From contig CAXFIU010000018.1 of NCBI GenBank assembly GCA_964003245.1, positions 1 through 25,050 of the forward strand: a stretch of 25,050 bases of DNA, given 5' to 3'. Of this stretch, positions 1-7,422 are shown in pieces. The position numbers were made by a program, and so were the translations under genes. Every line of letters starts with the position of its first letter. Within the stretch, counting starts at the first letter, position 1. The DNA is from MGIIb-O2 sp964003245 (GTDB lineage: Archaea > Thermoplasmatota > Poseidoniia > Poseidoniales > Thalassarchaeaceae). The notes beneath the pieces are model-generated. The model did no database searches and was not told the origin of the DNA. It saw only the letters and a program-made list of their open reading frames with translations.

Positions 1-255
1 ATAAATGATTCAGAGGATGAAGAATCCGAAGAGAAAGAAACAATAAGAGACACATCTCATATCGATGCATTACTAAATGAACTTCCTACTCCTCCTAAAC
101 CTCAAATTATATCGCCACCAGAAGGTACACCGGTGAACGAATATGGGCAGAGAGTATGGGCTGACGATAGTGGTCAAGTTTGGTGTGTAAATTCTGATGG
201 TTCAGTATTAAAGCATGATGCAGCAACTGGCGGATGGATTCAATTTCACTATTGA
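1..255 (+). CDS. C-terminal fragment of an unknown acidic protein
   Basis: Frame 1 is open from the window edge to a TGA at 253-255 and gives 84 residues; the start lies outside the window. The visible part begins with a run rich in Asp and Glu, passes through a Pro-rich linker (LPTPPKPQIISPPEG), and ends in a compact module rich in Trp, Gly and Asp (EYGQRVWADDSGQVWCVNSD, then GSVLKHDAATGGWIQFHY). This layout of charged linker plus small terminal module resembles the cytoplasmic tails of membrane proteins in marine Euryarchaeota, but that is only an impression. The stop is 2 bases from the convergent fabH stop. I do not recognise the function. Confidence 0.7.
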   Translation: MNDSEDEESEEKETIRDTSHIDALLNELPTPPKPQIISPPEGTPVNEYGQRVWADDSGQVWCVNSDGSVLKHDAATGGWIQFHY

Positions 256-257
256 AA

Positions 258-1238
258 TTAGAACTGTATTACGTTAGCACCCCATGCTAAACCGCCACCA
301 AAAGCAGCTGTAACTACTAAATCTCCCTCACTAATCAGTCCTTTTTCCATCGCTTCTTTCATTGCAATAGGCACACTTGCACCCGCTGTGTTTCCATATT
401 TATGTAGATTAGTGTATGTTTTTTCCATCCCAAGGCCTAGTTTTTCCATTCCAGTCTTAATAATATTAATATTAGCTTGATGGGGTATTACTAAATCTAC
501 ATCTTCAATACTTTTACCAGCCCTTTTTAATGATTCATTCACAGCTTGTGGAAAAGCCTCGATAGCAAAATTCCAGACTGCTCTGCCATCCATGTGGAAA
601 TATTGTGCACCTTCTACAAAATTATCAGAATTAAATGGCGTTCTTACTCCGCCAGCGGGTATTTCTATAACGGAAGATCCTGAACCATCAGACATTAACC
701 ATGAACTAATGATTCCTTTCCCTTCCTTTACTTCTGATAATACTGCTGCTCCTGCTCCATCTCCAAACAGTACGCATGTGGCTCTATCTTTCCAATTCAA
801 TATTCGAGAGTAGATTTCTGAACCGACAACGAGAACATTTCGGTAACCATTTGTACCTACAAATCTACTTCCTACATCTAATGCATGAACCCATCCGGCA
901 CATACTGCGTTAATGTCGAAAGCTGCACAATCAGTACAACCCAATTTATGTTGAATTATTCCTGCAGTCGATGATAGTGGCACATCAGGAGATGATGTTG
1001 CCAGAATAATTAGATCGATGTCTTCAGCCTTTAATTCAGCATCATCCAAGGCTTGTTTACATGCTTCTACTGCCAAGTCCGAAGTACATACTTCCGAACT
1101 AGCAATTCTTCTTTTCTTCATTCCAGTTTTTGTAGTAATCCACTCATCGCTTGTTTCTACAAGTTTCATCCAGTCTTCATTGCTCATCTCATTTGGTGGT
1201 ACATATGCTCCCAATCCAATTATGCCGACTGATGCCAT
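258..1238 (-). CDS. fabH: 3-oxoacyl-ACP synthase III (FabH-like thiolase-fold condensing enzyme)
   Basis: Predicted cytosolic condensing enzyme joining an acyl-CoA starter to malonyl-ACP. The 326 residues match the usual FabH length. The Cys-His-Asn triad is visible: Cys113 in INAVCAGW, His253 in VIPHQAN and Asn283 in YGNTAGAS. The N-terminal TSDEWITTKTGMKKRRI and the glycine-rich end AAFGGGLAWGA are also FabH hallmarks. The Cys context and the PHQAN block point to FabH rather than archaeal HMG-CoA synthase, although both share the fold. The ATG at 1236-1238 has no Shine-Dalgarno; an AT-rich stretch 15-30 bases upstream suits a leaderless transcript. No other fatty acid synthesis gene is in view, so its physiological role (fatty acid, polyketide or other acyl chain) is open. 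Confidence 0.88.
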   Translation of the reverse strand: MASVGIIGLGAYVPPNEMSNEDWMKLVETSDEWITTKTGMKKRRIASSEVCTSDLAVEACKQALDDAELKAEDIDLIILATSSPDVPLSSTAGIIQHKLGCTDCAAFDINAVCAGWVHALDVGSRFVGTNGYRNVLVVGSEIYSRILNWKDRATCVLFGDGAGAAVLSEVKEGKGIISSWLMSDGSGSSVIEIPAGGVRTPFNSDNFVEGAQYFHMDGRAVWNFAIEAFPQAVNESLKRAGKSIEDVDLVIPHQANINIIKTGMEKLGLGMEKTYTNLHKYGNTAGASVPIAMKEAMEKGLISEGDLVVTAAFGGGLAWGANVIQF

Positions 1239-1252
1239 ATTCTACTCTATGC

Positions 1253-1268
1253 GATATAACTATACTTT
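1253..1268 (-). promoter_or_regulatory. TATA-like element upstream of fabH
   Basis: Read on the minus strand this is an AT-rich run (AAAGTATAGTTATATC) 15 to 30 bases before the fabH ATG, about where an archaeal TATA box would sit for a leaderless mRNA. It lies in the 132-base divergent gap between fabH and the COG1855 gene. No clear BRE is visible, so the call is weak. Confidence 0.3.
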
Positions 1269-1370
1269 CAGTCTTACCCTATTTTATTGAAGAAAAGTAC
1301 TATTAGTTTATCAGAGCATTAATACCATGTACAAGCCAAACATGAAATCTAAGAAGCACTTCATAGATGC

Positions 1371-2732
1371 ATGGCGTCATTTGGAGACCATCCTTTACTG
1401 CCCGATTCGCTTGAGTCTATTTTGACAGATGAGTCAGTATCGACAATATTTCTAAAGGCAGAATGTAGACCTAGAGTGAAGAGTGGACATATCTCTTCTT
1501 TAACTCTGAATGAATTAGATTTAGATGTCTGGGACAAACCAAAATTAGTAGATCTTTCAGATGAGATATCGTTAATTATTGAACAGAATTCTTCTAGGTC
1601 TGACTGTTTCATAGAGATTGAACGTGAAGGATGCAAGGTTATGCAAGTAGGGGATCTCCGTGTAAGTTGTGCGTGGCCTCCTTTTTCAGATGCTTGGGAA
1701 ATCACTGTAGTTAGACCAGTAGCCAATTTACAATTGTCAGACTATAAATTGGATAAAGAACTTGTAAATAGATTATCTAATCATCATCGAGGAATATTTG
1801 TGGTCGGTAAACCAGGTTCAGGTAAGACTACTTTCGCACAAGCAATCGCTTCATATTTAGATTCAGAGATGGGGGCAATGGTCAAAACTATGGAATCTCC
1901 AAGAGATTTACAAGTTCCTCAGAGAGTTACTCAATATGCTCCTTTAGAAGGCGATCTAGAGAAAACCGCCGAAATTATCTTCTTACTCAGACCTGATTTT
2001 GTAATATTCGATGAAGTACGCCGTGCAAGAGATTTTGAGATATTTGGTGACGTACGTTTAGCAGGAGTTGGACTCTTAGGAGTAACTCATGCAAACAGTG
2101 GTCTCCAAGCAATACAGAGATTAGTTGGAAAAGTAGAGCTAGGTTTAATCTCTCAGGTTCTAGATACAGTTATTCATATAGAGAAAGGGAAAATAAATCA
2201 AGTATTAGAATTGAAGATGGTTGTTAGAGCCCCTACTGGTATGGAATCCGACTTAAGCCGTCCAGTTATTGAGATTAGGGAGTTCCCCTCTAATCGATTG
2301 ACTCATGAGATGTTTGCTTTTGGTTCTGAGATTGCAGTTGTTCCAGTTAATGGTTCTAATGAGGAAGGAGGAAGTCCTGCTTGGAAATTAGCATCTGAGG
2401 AACTAAAAAGAGAGGCAACTAGACTTACTGGTATTTCTGTTAAACATGCAAAATTCGTCACTGATTCTGCTGCAATCATCTATATCGATGATTCTGCAAT
2501 AGGCTCTATGATAGGGCCTGGTGGTGAAGGGATTCGAAGACTCGAGCAAGATCTAGGTTTGAAACTAGATGTTCATTCAGTCCAAGAACTTCCTAGAGGA
2601 TTAAGGAAAAAATTAGAAAAACATAGTGATTCTAATTTTGACGCTAGTTCATGGTCCAATAAATCAGGTAGAAATTGGGAATATAATTCTGGTAAATCTA
2701 AAAGAGGTAAAGGTAGAAAAGGTCGCCGCTGA
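1371..2732 (+). CDS. COG1855-type PilT-family ATPase with KH domain, lacking the PIN domain
   Basis: The sequence follows the ATPase and KH parts of the archaeal PIN-ATPase-KH family (COG1855): PPFSDAWEITVVRPV at about 103-117, Walker A GKPGSGKT at 146-153, TMESPRDLQVP at 173-183, Walker B VIFDE at 211-215, a LAGVGLLGVTHA block near 230-241, and a KH loop GPGG at 382-385. The tail (about 425-453) is Ser, Gly, Lys and Arg rich, suggesting RNA binding. Family members I know carry a PIN nuclease domain of roughly 130 residues first. Here only about 25 residues precede the segment corresponding to the end of PIN, and an in-frame TAA at 1350-1352 blocks any longer start. The role is unproven; RNA binding or ribosome-linked work is an inference. 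Its stop abuts the convergent ALDH stop with no gap. Confidence 0.82.
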   Translation: MASFGDHPLLPDSLESILTDESVSTIFLKAECRPRVKSGHISSLTLNELDLDVWDKPKLVDLSDEISLIIEQNSSRSDCFIEIEREGCKVMQVGDLRVSCAWPPFSDAWEITVVRPVANLQLSDYKLDKELVNRLSNHHRGIFVVGKPGSGKTTFAQAIASYLDSEMGAMVKTMESPRDLQVPQRVTQYAPLEGDLEKTAEIIFLLRPDFVIFDEVRRARDFEIFGDVRLAGVGLLGVTHANSGLQAIQRLVGKVELGLISQVLDTVIHIEKGKINQVLELKMVVRAPTGMESDLSRPVIEIREFPSNRLTHEMFAFGSEIAVVPVNGSNEEGGSPAWKLASEELKREATRLTGISVKHAKFVTDSAAIIYIDDSAIGSMIGPGGEGIRRLEQDLGLKLDVHSVQELPRGLRKKLEKHSDSNFDASSWSNKSGRNWEYNSGKSKRGKGRKGRR

Positions 2733-4169
2733 TTATTTATTTTTTGTACATATATTCATTGCTTCAGAGAAGAATCCTAAACTCCATTTCCCTCCTTCTC
2801 TGCCTACTCCAGAATCTTTAACTCCTCCAAATGGAACTCTTAAATCTCTATGTAGCCATGTATTAATCCAGATCATTCCTGTGTGGATTGATTCTGCTAC
2901 TCTGTTGCCTTTCTCAAGATCATTAGTCCATATACTTCCTGCTAATCCATATCTAGTATTATTGGCGATATCAATAGCCTCCTTTTCAGTACTAAATCTA
3001 TGAATCGTAACCACTGGTCCAAATATTTCTTCTGTGGAACAACGTGAATTTACGTCTAAATCTGCAATTACAGTAGGGGATATCCAATTCCCATTTTTAT
3101 ATTTATCAGAAAGATTTGGATATCCTCCTGTTAGTATTGTTCCACCTTCACTTTTTGCAATTTCAATGTATTCTTCAACCTTTGATAGATGTTCTTGAGA
3201 GATCAAAGCTCCTAGAGTTGTATTCTCGTCAGAGGGGTCTCCAATTTTCATTGCTTCAACTTCAATAACAAATTTATTAATAAAATCATCATATATATTT
3301 TCTTGAACTAGGATTCTACTTCCGCAAAGACACACCTGTCCCTGATTTAGAAAACCAGCTCTAACGACTCCCTTAACTGTATTTTCTAGATTGCAGTCGT
3401 CAAAAATTATGCTAGAATTTTTACCCCCTAGTTCTAGACTTAATTTTTTGAAAGAACTTGCTGCTGATTTTGCAACTATCGAACCAGTAGATGTCCCTCC
3501 AGTGAATGAAACCAAGGAAACATCTTGATGAGATACTAATGGTGAACCAGCCCCCATCCCATCTCCATGAACCAGATTAACTACTCCTTCTGGCAATCCG
3601 ATTTCATCTATGGTCTTCATTAGTAAATCAGCAGTTAATGGTGTCATTTCACTTGGTTTACAAACTACAGTATTCCCCATTCCTATTGCAGGTGCAACTT
3701 TCCATGAAAGAAGATAGAGTGGTAAATTCCATGGAGTAATTAGTGCCCCTACTCCAACTGATTTGTATATCACTCTGTTTGTAGCATCTTCCATGTCATA
3801 TTTCTCAATTTCTAGATCCCTAATCATTTCAGAAAAAAATCTAAAATTTTTAACTGAACGATAAGCATCAACCTCTCTCGCTAGAGAGATTGGTTTACCC
3901 GTATCTTTACTCTCCAATTCTGCAATTTCTTCATATTTTGATTCTAGTTTATCTGCAATTTTATCTAACCAATCTGCTCTATCTAAATTTGTAAGAGACG
4001 ACCATTCTGGCAGAGCTTTTTTGGCAGCATAAACTGCCTTATTTATGTCATTTTGATTAGATTTAGGGACTAATGCAATTTTTTCTCCTGTTGCAGGAGA
4101 TAAGTCTTCTAACCATTCTCCTGACTCGGGTTCAACAAATTCTCCAGAGATGTAATTCAGGATTTTCAA
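2733..4169 (-). CDS. Aldehyde dehydrogenase, ALDH8A1 / 2-aminomuconate semialdehyde dehydrogenase-like
   Basis: NAD(P)-dependent oxidation of an aldehyde to an acid. The 478 residues carry the full catalytic set: Asn148 in TPWNLP, the cofactor loop SFTGGTSTG (221-229), Glu246 in LELGGKN and nucleophile Cys280 in NQGQVCLCGSR. The blocks PWNLPLYLLSWKVAPA, NQGQVCLCGSR and PFGGVKDSGVGREG follow ALDH8A1 and bacterial 2-aminomuconate semialdehyde dehydrogenase more closely than betaine or succinate semialdehyde enzymes, judged from memory. The start is TTG at 4167-4169, preceded by a purine-rich AGGGGAT; no in-frame ATG lies near. It is the last gene of the minus-strand cluster, 12 bases after the asparaginase-like gene, so its aldehyde is probably made by the upstream enzymes. 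The exact substrate is unknown. Confidence 0.85.
   Translation of the reverse strand: MKILNYISGEFVEPESGEWLEDLSPATGEKIALVPKSNQNDINKAVYAAKKALPEWSSLTNLDRADWLDKIADKLESKYEEIAELESKDTGKPISLAREVDAYRSVKNFRFFSEMIRDLEIEKYDMEDATNRVIYKSVGVGALITPWNLPLYLLSWKVAPAIGMGNTVVCKPSEMTPLTADLLMKTIDEIGLPEGVVNLVHGDGMGAGSPLVSHQDVSLVSFTGGTSTGSIVAKSAASSFKKLSLELGGKNSSIIFDDCNLENTVKGVVRAGFLNQGQVCLCGSRILVQENIYDDFINKFVIEVEAMKIGDPSDENTTLGALISQEHLSKVEEYIEIAKSEGGTILTGGYPNLSDKYKNGNWISPTVIADLDVNSRCSTEEIFGPVVTIHRFSTEKEAIDIANNTRYGLAGSIWTNDLEKGNRVAESIHTGMIWINTWLHRDLRVPFGGVKDSGVGREGGKWSLGFFSEAMNICTKNK
2736..2745 (+). terminator. T-rich tract, possible terminator of the COG1855 gene
   Basis: TTTATTTTTT begins 4 bases after the stop codon at 2730-2732. 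Archaeal RNA polymerase commonly terminates on U-rich runs without a hairpin. The tract lies inside the 3' end of the convergent ALDH gene, so it may be coding sequence only. Confidence 0.35.
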
Positions 4170-4181
4170 TTCTTCATCCCC

Positions 4182-5369
4182 TTATGTCCCTTCATTAGAA
4201 AATGGATCTTTACGTGTCATCGCTGCGGAATATTCGTTCCAATCTAAGTTGAATTTATCTCGGTCTGGGTCCCACTCGTCCCAAGTGACTACTTTTTCCA
4301 AATCTTCTTGATATCTATCTGGAACAATTCCTGGTACAATAAATGCCTTTTGTCTATGCAAAGGATATGGGTTTCTGAGTTCTATCCCCAATACTCCTAA
4401 AACAGCTCTTGCAACATACCAAGTTGCCTGCGAATTCCATCCGTGAGCAATCTTAATTACAATTCCTAAACCTTTGGGCCAGTCTGGATGTTCGATAGCT
4501 AGTCCTAGTAATCCATCAGCACCTTCTTTTGCGATCAGTTTCCCATTTCCTGCCTTGAGACATGTTGAATCCAGTCGATTAAATCCGCCTATCAAATCTG
4601 GATGTTTATTCATTGCCTCCCAAATCCAGTCTTCATCTTTCTTCGCAACTAGGCCTGAAAACATTACTGCCAGTTCATCAACTGTGTTAGAAACAGTAGG
4701 TAGGCCACAACCATCCTTAGCAACTCTCTTAGGTTCCCAATCAGGATTGCCCATGTATTCTTTTAGAACATCTAAAAACAATGGAAACCAAGGAGTACTA
4801 GGTAGTGTATAACCTGCTCTACTCATCCCCATTTTTCTCATACCTTTCAACAATGCCGCATGTTCTCCTGAACATGTATGGAACCATCTCCTAGGTCTTC
4901 TCACCTGTCTCCCAAACTGTATTAGTGGTACATCTAGAGGGCATTGCATCAATCCCCACTCAGATTCTGTGAGTATAGACTGTGCAGCAGCAACATGTTC
5001 AGTGTCCCCATTATGTGATGAGCAAGAAATTGCCTTTTGTTCCCAAGTTAATTCATCCTCTAATACTTTTACGAATGGTTTCATCATCAATGGTTTCATC
5101 ATAGATCTTCCATAAATTAATACATTTCCTCCAAAGGAGTGTATGATTTCATTTCCATGAGCCCATGCAACAGCTCCGTGAATAGTATTTTCAGATACAT
5201 CTCTTCTTCTAAAATCTACTAGTGGTTCCCATTCAACATCTCTTCCTGTTGCTATTCCTTCATGTTTTTCTCCCAGAGGATTAGTTGGAAAAACTGCTGA
5301 ACCAGGCCTTCCTGGCGCTACTGATGATGGTCTAGTGATTTTTTCTTCTTTCATATCATTTCTCTCCAT
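4182..5369 (-). CDS. Class 3 (Rhizobium AnsA-type) L-asparaginase-like amidohydrolase
   Basis: The 395 residues show the blocks of the AnsA/asparaginase II family (COG4448): GRSMMKP with a SxxK pair (Ser89, Lys92), SCSSHNGD with a likely second catalytic Ser near 118, HTCSGEH, KDGCGLPT, the block GGFNRLDSTC near 261-270 and LIAKEGADG (Lys281). These match the Ser/Lys catalytic machinery known for the Rhizobium etli enzyme. The zinc-site Cys residues also seem present (Cys166, Cys221), but the Lys of the usual CSGK motif is Glu169. An extra N-terminal stretch of about 45 residues is rich in Pro and Gly. The ATG at 5369 overlaps the upstream luciferase-like gene by 14 bases, which implies co-transcription. 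It may hydrolyse an amide other than asparagine. Confidence 0.78.
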   Translation of the reverse strand: MERNDMKEEKITRPSSVAPGRPGSAVFPTNPLGEKHEGIATGRDVEWEPLVDFRRRDVSENTIHGAVAWAHGNEIIHSFGGNVLIYGRSMMKPLMMKPFVKVLEDELTWEQKAISCSSHNGDTEHVAAAQSILTESEWGLMQCPLDVPLIQFGRQVRRPRRWFHTCSGEHAALLKGMRKMGMSRAGYTLPSTPWFPLFLDVLKEYMGNPDWEPKRVAKDGCGLPTVSNTVDELAVMFSGLVAKKDEDWIWEAMNKHPDLIGGFNRLDSTCLKAGNGKLIAKEGADGLLGLAIEHPDWPKGLGIVIKIAHGWNSQATWYVARAVLGVLGIELRNPYPLHRQKAFIVPGIVPDRYQEDLEKVVTWDEWDPDRDKFNLDWNEYSAAMTRKDPFSNEGT

Positions 5370-6597
5370 TAACTATAGGTACAACTTCATTCATAAAAGC
5401 CTTCATATTTCTCTGAACTCTTTCACTGTCATGATTGAAGAAGTCAAACCAACACATCAATTTATCGTTTTTATTAAATCTTTGAATAATTTGTTCAGCA
5501 ACCTCCTGAACATTTCCTATCACTGCATTATCAGTTGCTCTTTCAACTTTTGAAGGATCGATTGTACCTTCTAGTGCTCTCCAATAAGTATTCAATGCAG
5601 CCTTTGCTTCTTCTTTGGCAGCAATACTTTGTTCTTCTGGTGATAAATTCTTTTCATTATTGACAAAAATCATTATTGTTCTGGGCATCATATTTCTATT
5701 CCAAGTGCCTCCATCTGGGTGATAATTTTCACCCATTCTTTCATGAGTTTCCTCAATAATATGTGGAGGAGTTATACTGAGATTAAAAACTTGTACTGGT
5801 CTCCATTTATTCACCTCAATCTGTAGTTTTGGATCGTGACTACCAAGTACAAGATTTAGTAATTCTCTTCTCCAATTTTGAGGAATTGTTTTTATTTCTT
5901 CAAAATCATATCTATGAGGTATTTCGACTTTCTCGGGTATTTCATCTAGGGCGTTGAAATCTTTAGCTGCATTTTGAACTCTCTCCCAATCTTCATCAGA
6001 ACGAAAACTTTCTCTCGTAAGAATTGTATCTCTAATCATATTTGAAGAAATTACTTCTCCATTTAGAAGTCTCAGAAAAATCTCTGAAGCCTCAGCAAAT
6101 ATTTGCCCTCTTAGAGACGGCCAAGCAGCCTCTTCAATGGTATTTCTTGGAACAATTCCATACGGTCTCGCCATAAATTCAAACCTTCCTGCTGAAAAAC
6201 CAATATGCAATTTTCTATCTTCCATATCATCCAAACCATGTAAAGCCAAAAATGATCCAACACGTTCTGCAATTGCAATAGGGCCTCCTGAGGCTAGGAT
6301 TGATAAAACAGCACTTCCAACTTCCATTCTTTTAGTTCTAGAAAACATCTTCTGAGCTATTTGAAAGAAGTCAGTACATAGTCCAACTTCTCCGGGATAA
6401 TGAGGTACTACTGGTATTTTGTTCCTTTTTTGTATTTCAGTTGATAAATGCGCCTGAGCGACCCAACCTACTCCAAATCCCAATTCATCTGCTAACTCAA
6501 CTTGTTCAAAGAAATTAGAAAACATTTCATCTTCTGAAGGAATATAACCGGAAGTATCCGGTGTCTGAGATATTGAAAAGAATATATCAAATAACAT
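5356..6597 (-). CDS. Luciferase-like (LLM class) flavin-dependent oxidoreductase
   Basis: TIM-barrel enzyme of the bacterial luciferase superfamily, using FMN or F420. The N-terminus MLFDIFFSIS is a typical first strand, followed by FFEQVELADELGFGVGWVAQAH and, further on, the block EVGSAVLSILASGGPIAIAE, then the GRFEFMARPYGI region. A C-terminal NAVIGNVQEVAEQI is the usual cofactor and loop end of the family. I prefer the ATG at 6595-6597 (413 residues), 10 bases after the SDR stop. An ATG at 6633 would add 12 residues and overlap the SDR gene by 26 bases. The gene overlaps the next one by 14 bases. Monooxygenase versus F420 reductase cannot be told from the sequence, and the substrate is unknown. 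Confidence 0.8.
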   Translation of the reverse strand: MLFDIFFSISQTPDTSGYIPSEDEMFSNFFEQVELADELGFGVGWVAQAHLSTEIQKRNKIPVVPHYPGEVGLCTDFFQIAQKMFSRTKRMEVGSAVLSILASGGPIAIAERVGSFLALHGLDDMEDRKLHIGFSAGRFEFMARPYGIVPRNTIEEAAWPSLRGQIFAEASEIFLRLLNGEVISSNMIRDTILTRESFRSDEDWERVQNAAKDFNALDEIPEKVEIPHRYDFEEIKTIPQNWRRELLNLVLGSHDPKLQIEVNKWRPVQVFNLSITPPHIIEETHERMGENYHPDGGTWNRNMMPRTIMIFVNNEKNLSPEEQSIAAKEEAKAALNTYWRALEGTIDPSKVERATDNAVIGNVQEVAEQIIQRFNKNDKLMCWFDFFNHDSERVQRNMKAFMNEVVPIVNGEK

Positions 6598-6607
6598 TAT
6601 TCCACAC

Positions 6608-7414
6608 TCAAATTGAACGCATTCTTCCGCCATCTACTGCTAAGCTAATTCCTCTAACTGAACCACTACTCGGTAGACAAAGCCATGTGACTGCGGCTCC
6701 AGTTTCCAATGGGTCGATTAATCTCTGAATTGGAACTGAGTCCATCCATTTATTTTGAACTGATTGTATTGATTCTCCAGTTTTTTCAGAAATAGATTTA
6801 GCAAGAGACCCAAGTCTATCTGTATCAGTAAATCCTGGAAGAATATTATTTATTGTAATACACGGACTCAATTCTCTTGAAAGAGATTTAGCCCATGAAC
6901 CCATAGCTCCTCTTAATGTATTTGAGAGTCCAATATTGTCTATTGGCTCTCTCACAGATGTAGAAATAATATTTACAATTCTACCGTATCCTTCACTCTC
7001 CATAATTGGTGTAAGAATCTGAGTAATAGTGTGTGCCGCATGCAGATGTCTCTTGAATGGAGCATCAAAATCATCTATTTTATTAGATAATAACGGTCCA
7101 CCAGGAGGCCCTCCTGCATTGTTAACTAAGATGTGTATTTTCTGATTCTTTATCAATTCATTAATTTCATGCTCTAAAGAAGAAATATCTTCTAAATCAA
7201 TTATTAATTTTGAATGTCCACTACCATACATTTCTTCAACTAAATCATCCAACTTTTCAGATGATCTAGCACATACAATTACTTTCGCTCCAGCTCTAGC
7301 AAGCATTAATGCAGTAGCTCTCCCTATTCCTTTCGATGCACCACATACAAGAGCATTTTTTCCATCTAATATGCCGTCCGCGTAAGGAAATTCTGAATCT
7401 AATATTTTTTCCAT
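6608..7414 (-). CDS. Short-chain dehydrogenase/reductase with a degenerate active site
   Basis: Rossmann-fold SDR of 268 residues with the cofactor motif GASKGIG (25-31), NNAG (98-101) and a C-terminal ISLAVDGG. Aligned on the helix ending AKSLSREL, the usual YxxxK becomes S164-N-T-L-R168, so both the catalytic Tyr and Lys appear to be replaced. The Ser of the tetrad may be Ser151 or Ser153. Conserved-domain collections recognise a ketoacyl-reductase-like SDR subgroup without the canonical tetrad, so this is probably a family trait rather than a decayed gene. A Shine-Dalgarno-like GGTGA lies 5-6 bases before the ATG at 7414. It starts 8 bases after the formyltransferase stop. The reaction, or even whether it is an active reductase, is open. 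Confidence 0.85.
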   Translation of the reverse strand: MEKILDSEFPYADGILDGKNALVCGASKGIGRATALMLARAGAKVIVCARSSEKLDDLVEEMYGSGHSKLIIDLEDISSLEHEINELIKNQKIHILVNNAGGPPGGPLLSNKIDDFDAPFKRHLHAAHTITQILTPIMESEGYGRIVNIISTSVREPIDNIGLSNTLRGAMGSWAKSLSRELSPCITINNILPGFTDTDRLGSLAKSISEKTGESIQSVQNKWMDSVPIQRLIDPLETGAAVTWLCLPSSGSVRGISLAVDGGRMRSI

Positions 7415-7422
7415 TTTTTCAC

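Noticed and set aside
1239..1370. A missing PIN domain possibly hidden upstream by a frameshift
   Set aside because: Only 132 bases lie between the two divergent genes, too few for a PIN domain of about 130 residues, and stops interrupt the frame just upstream.
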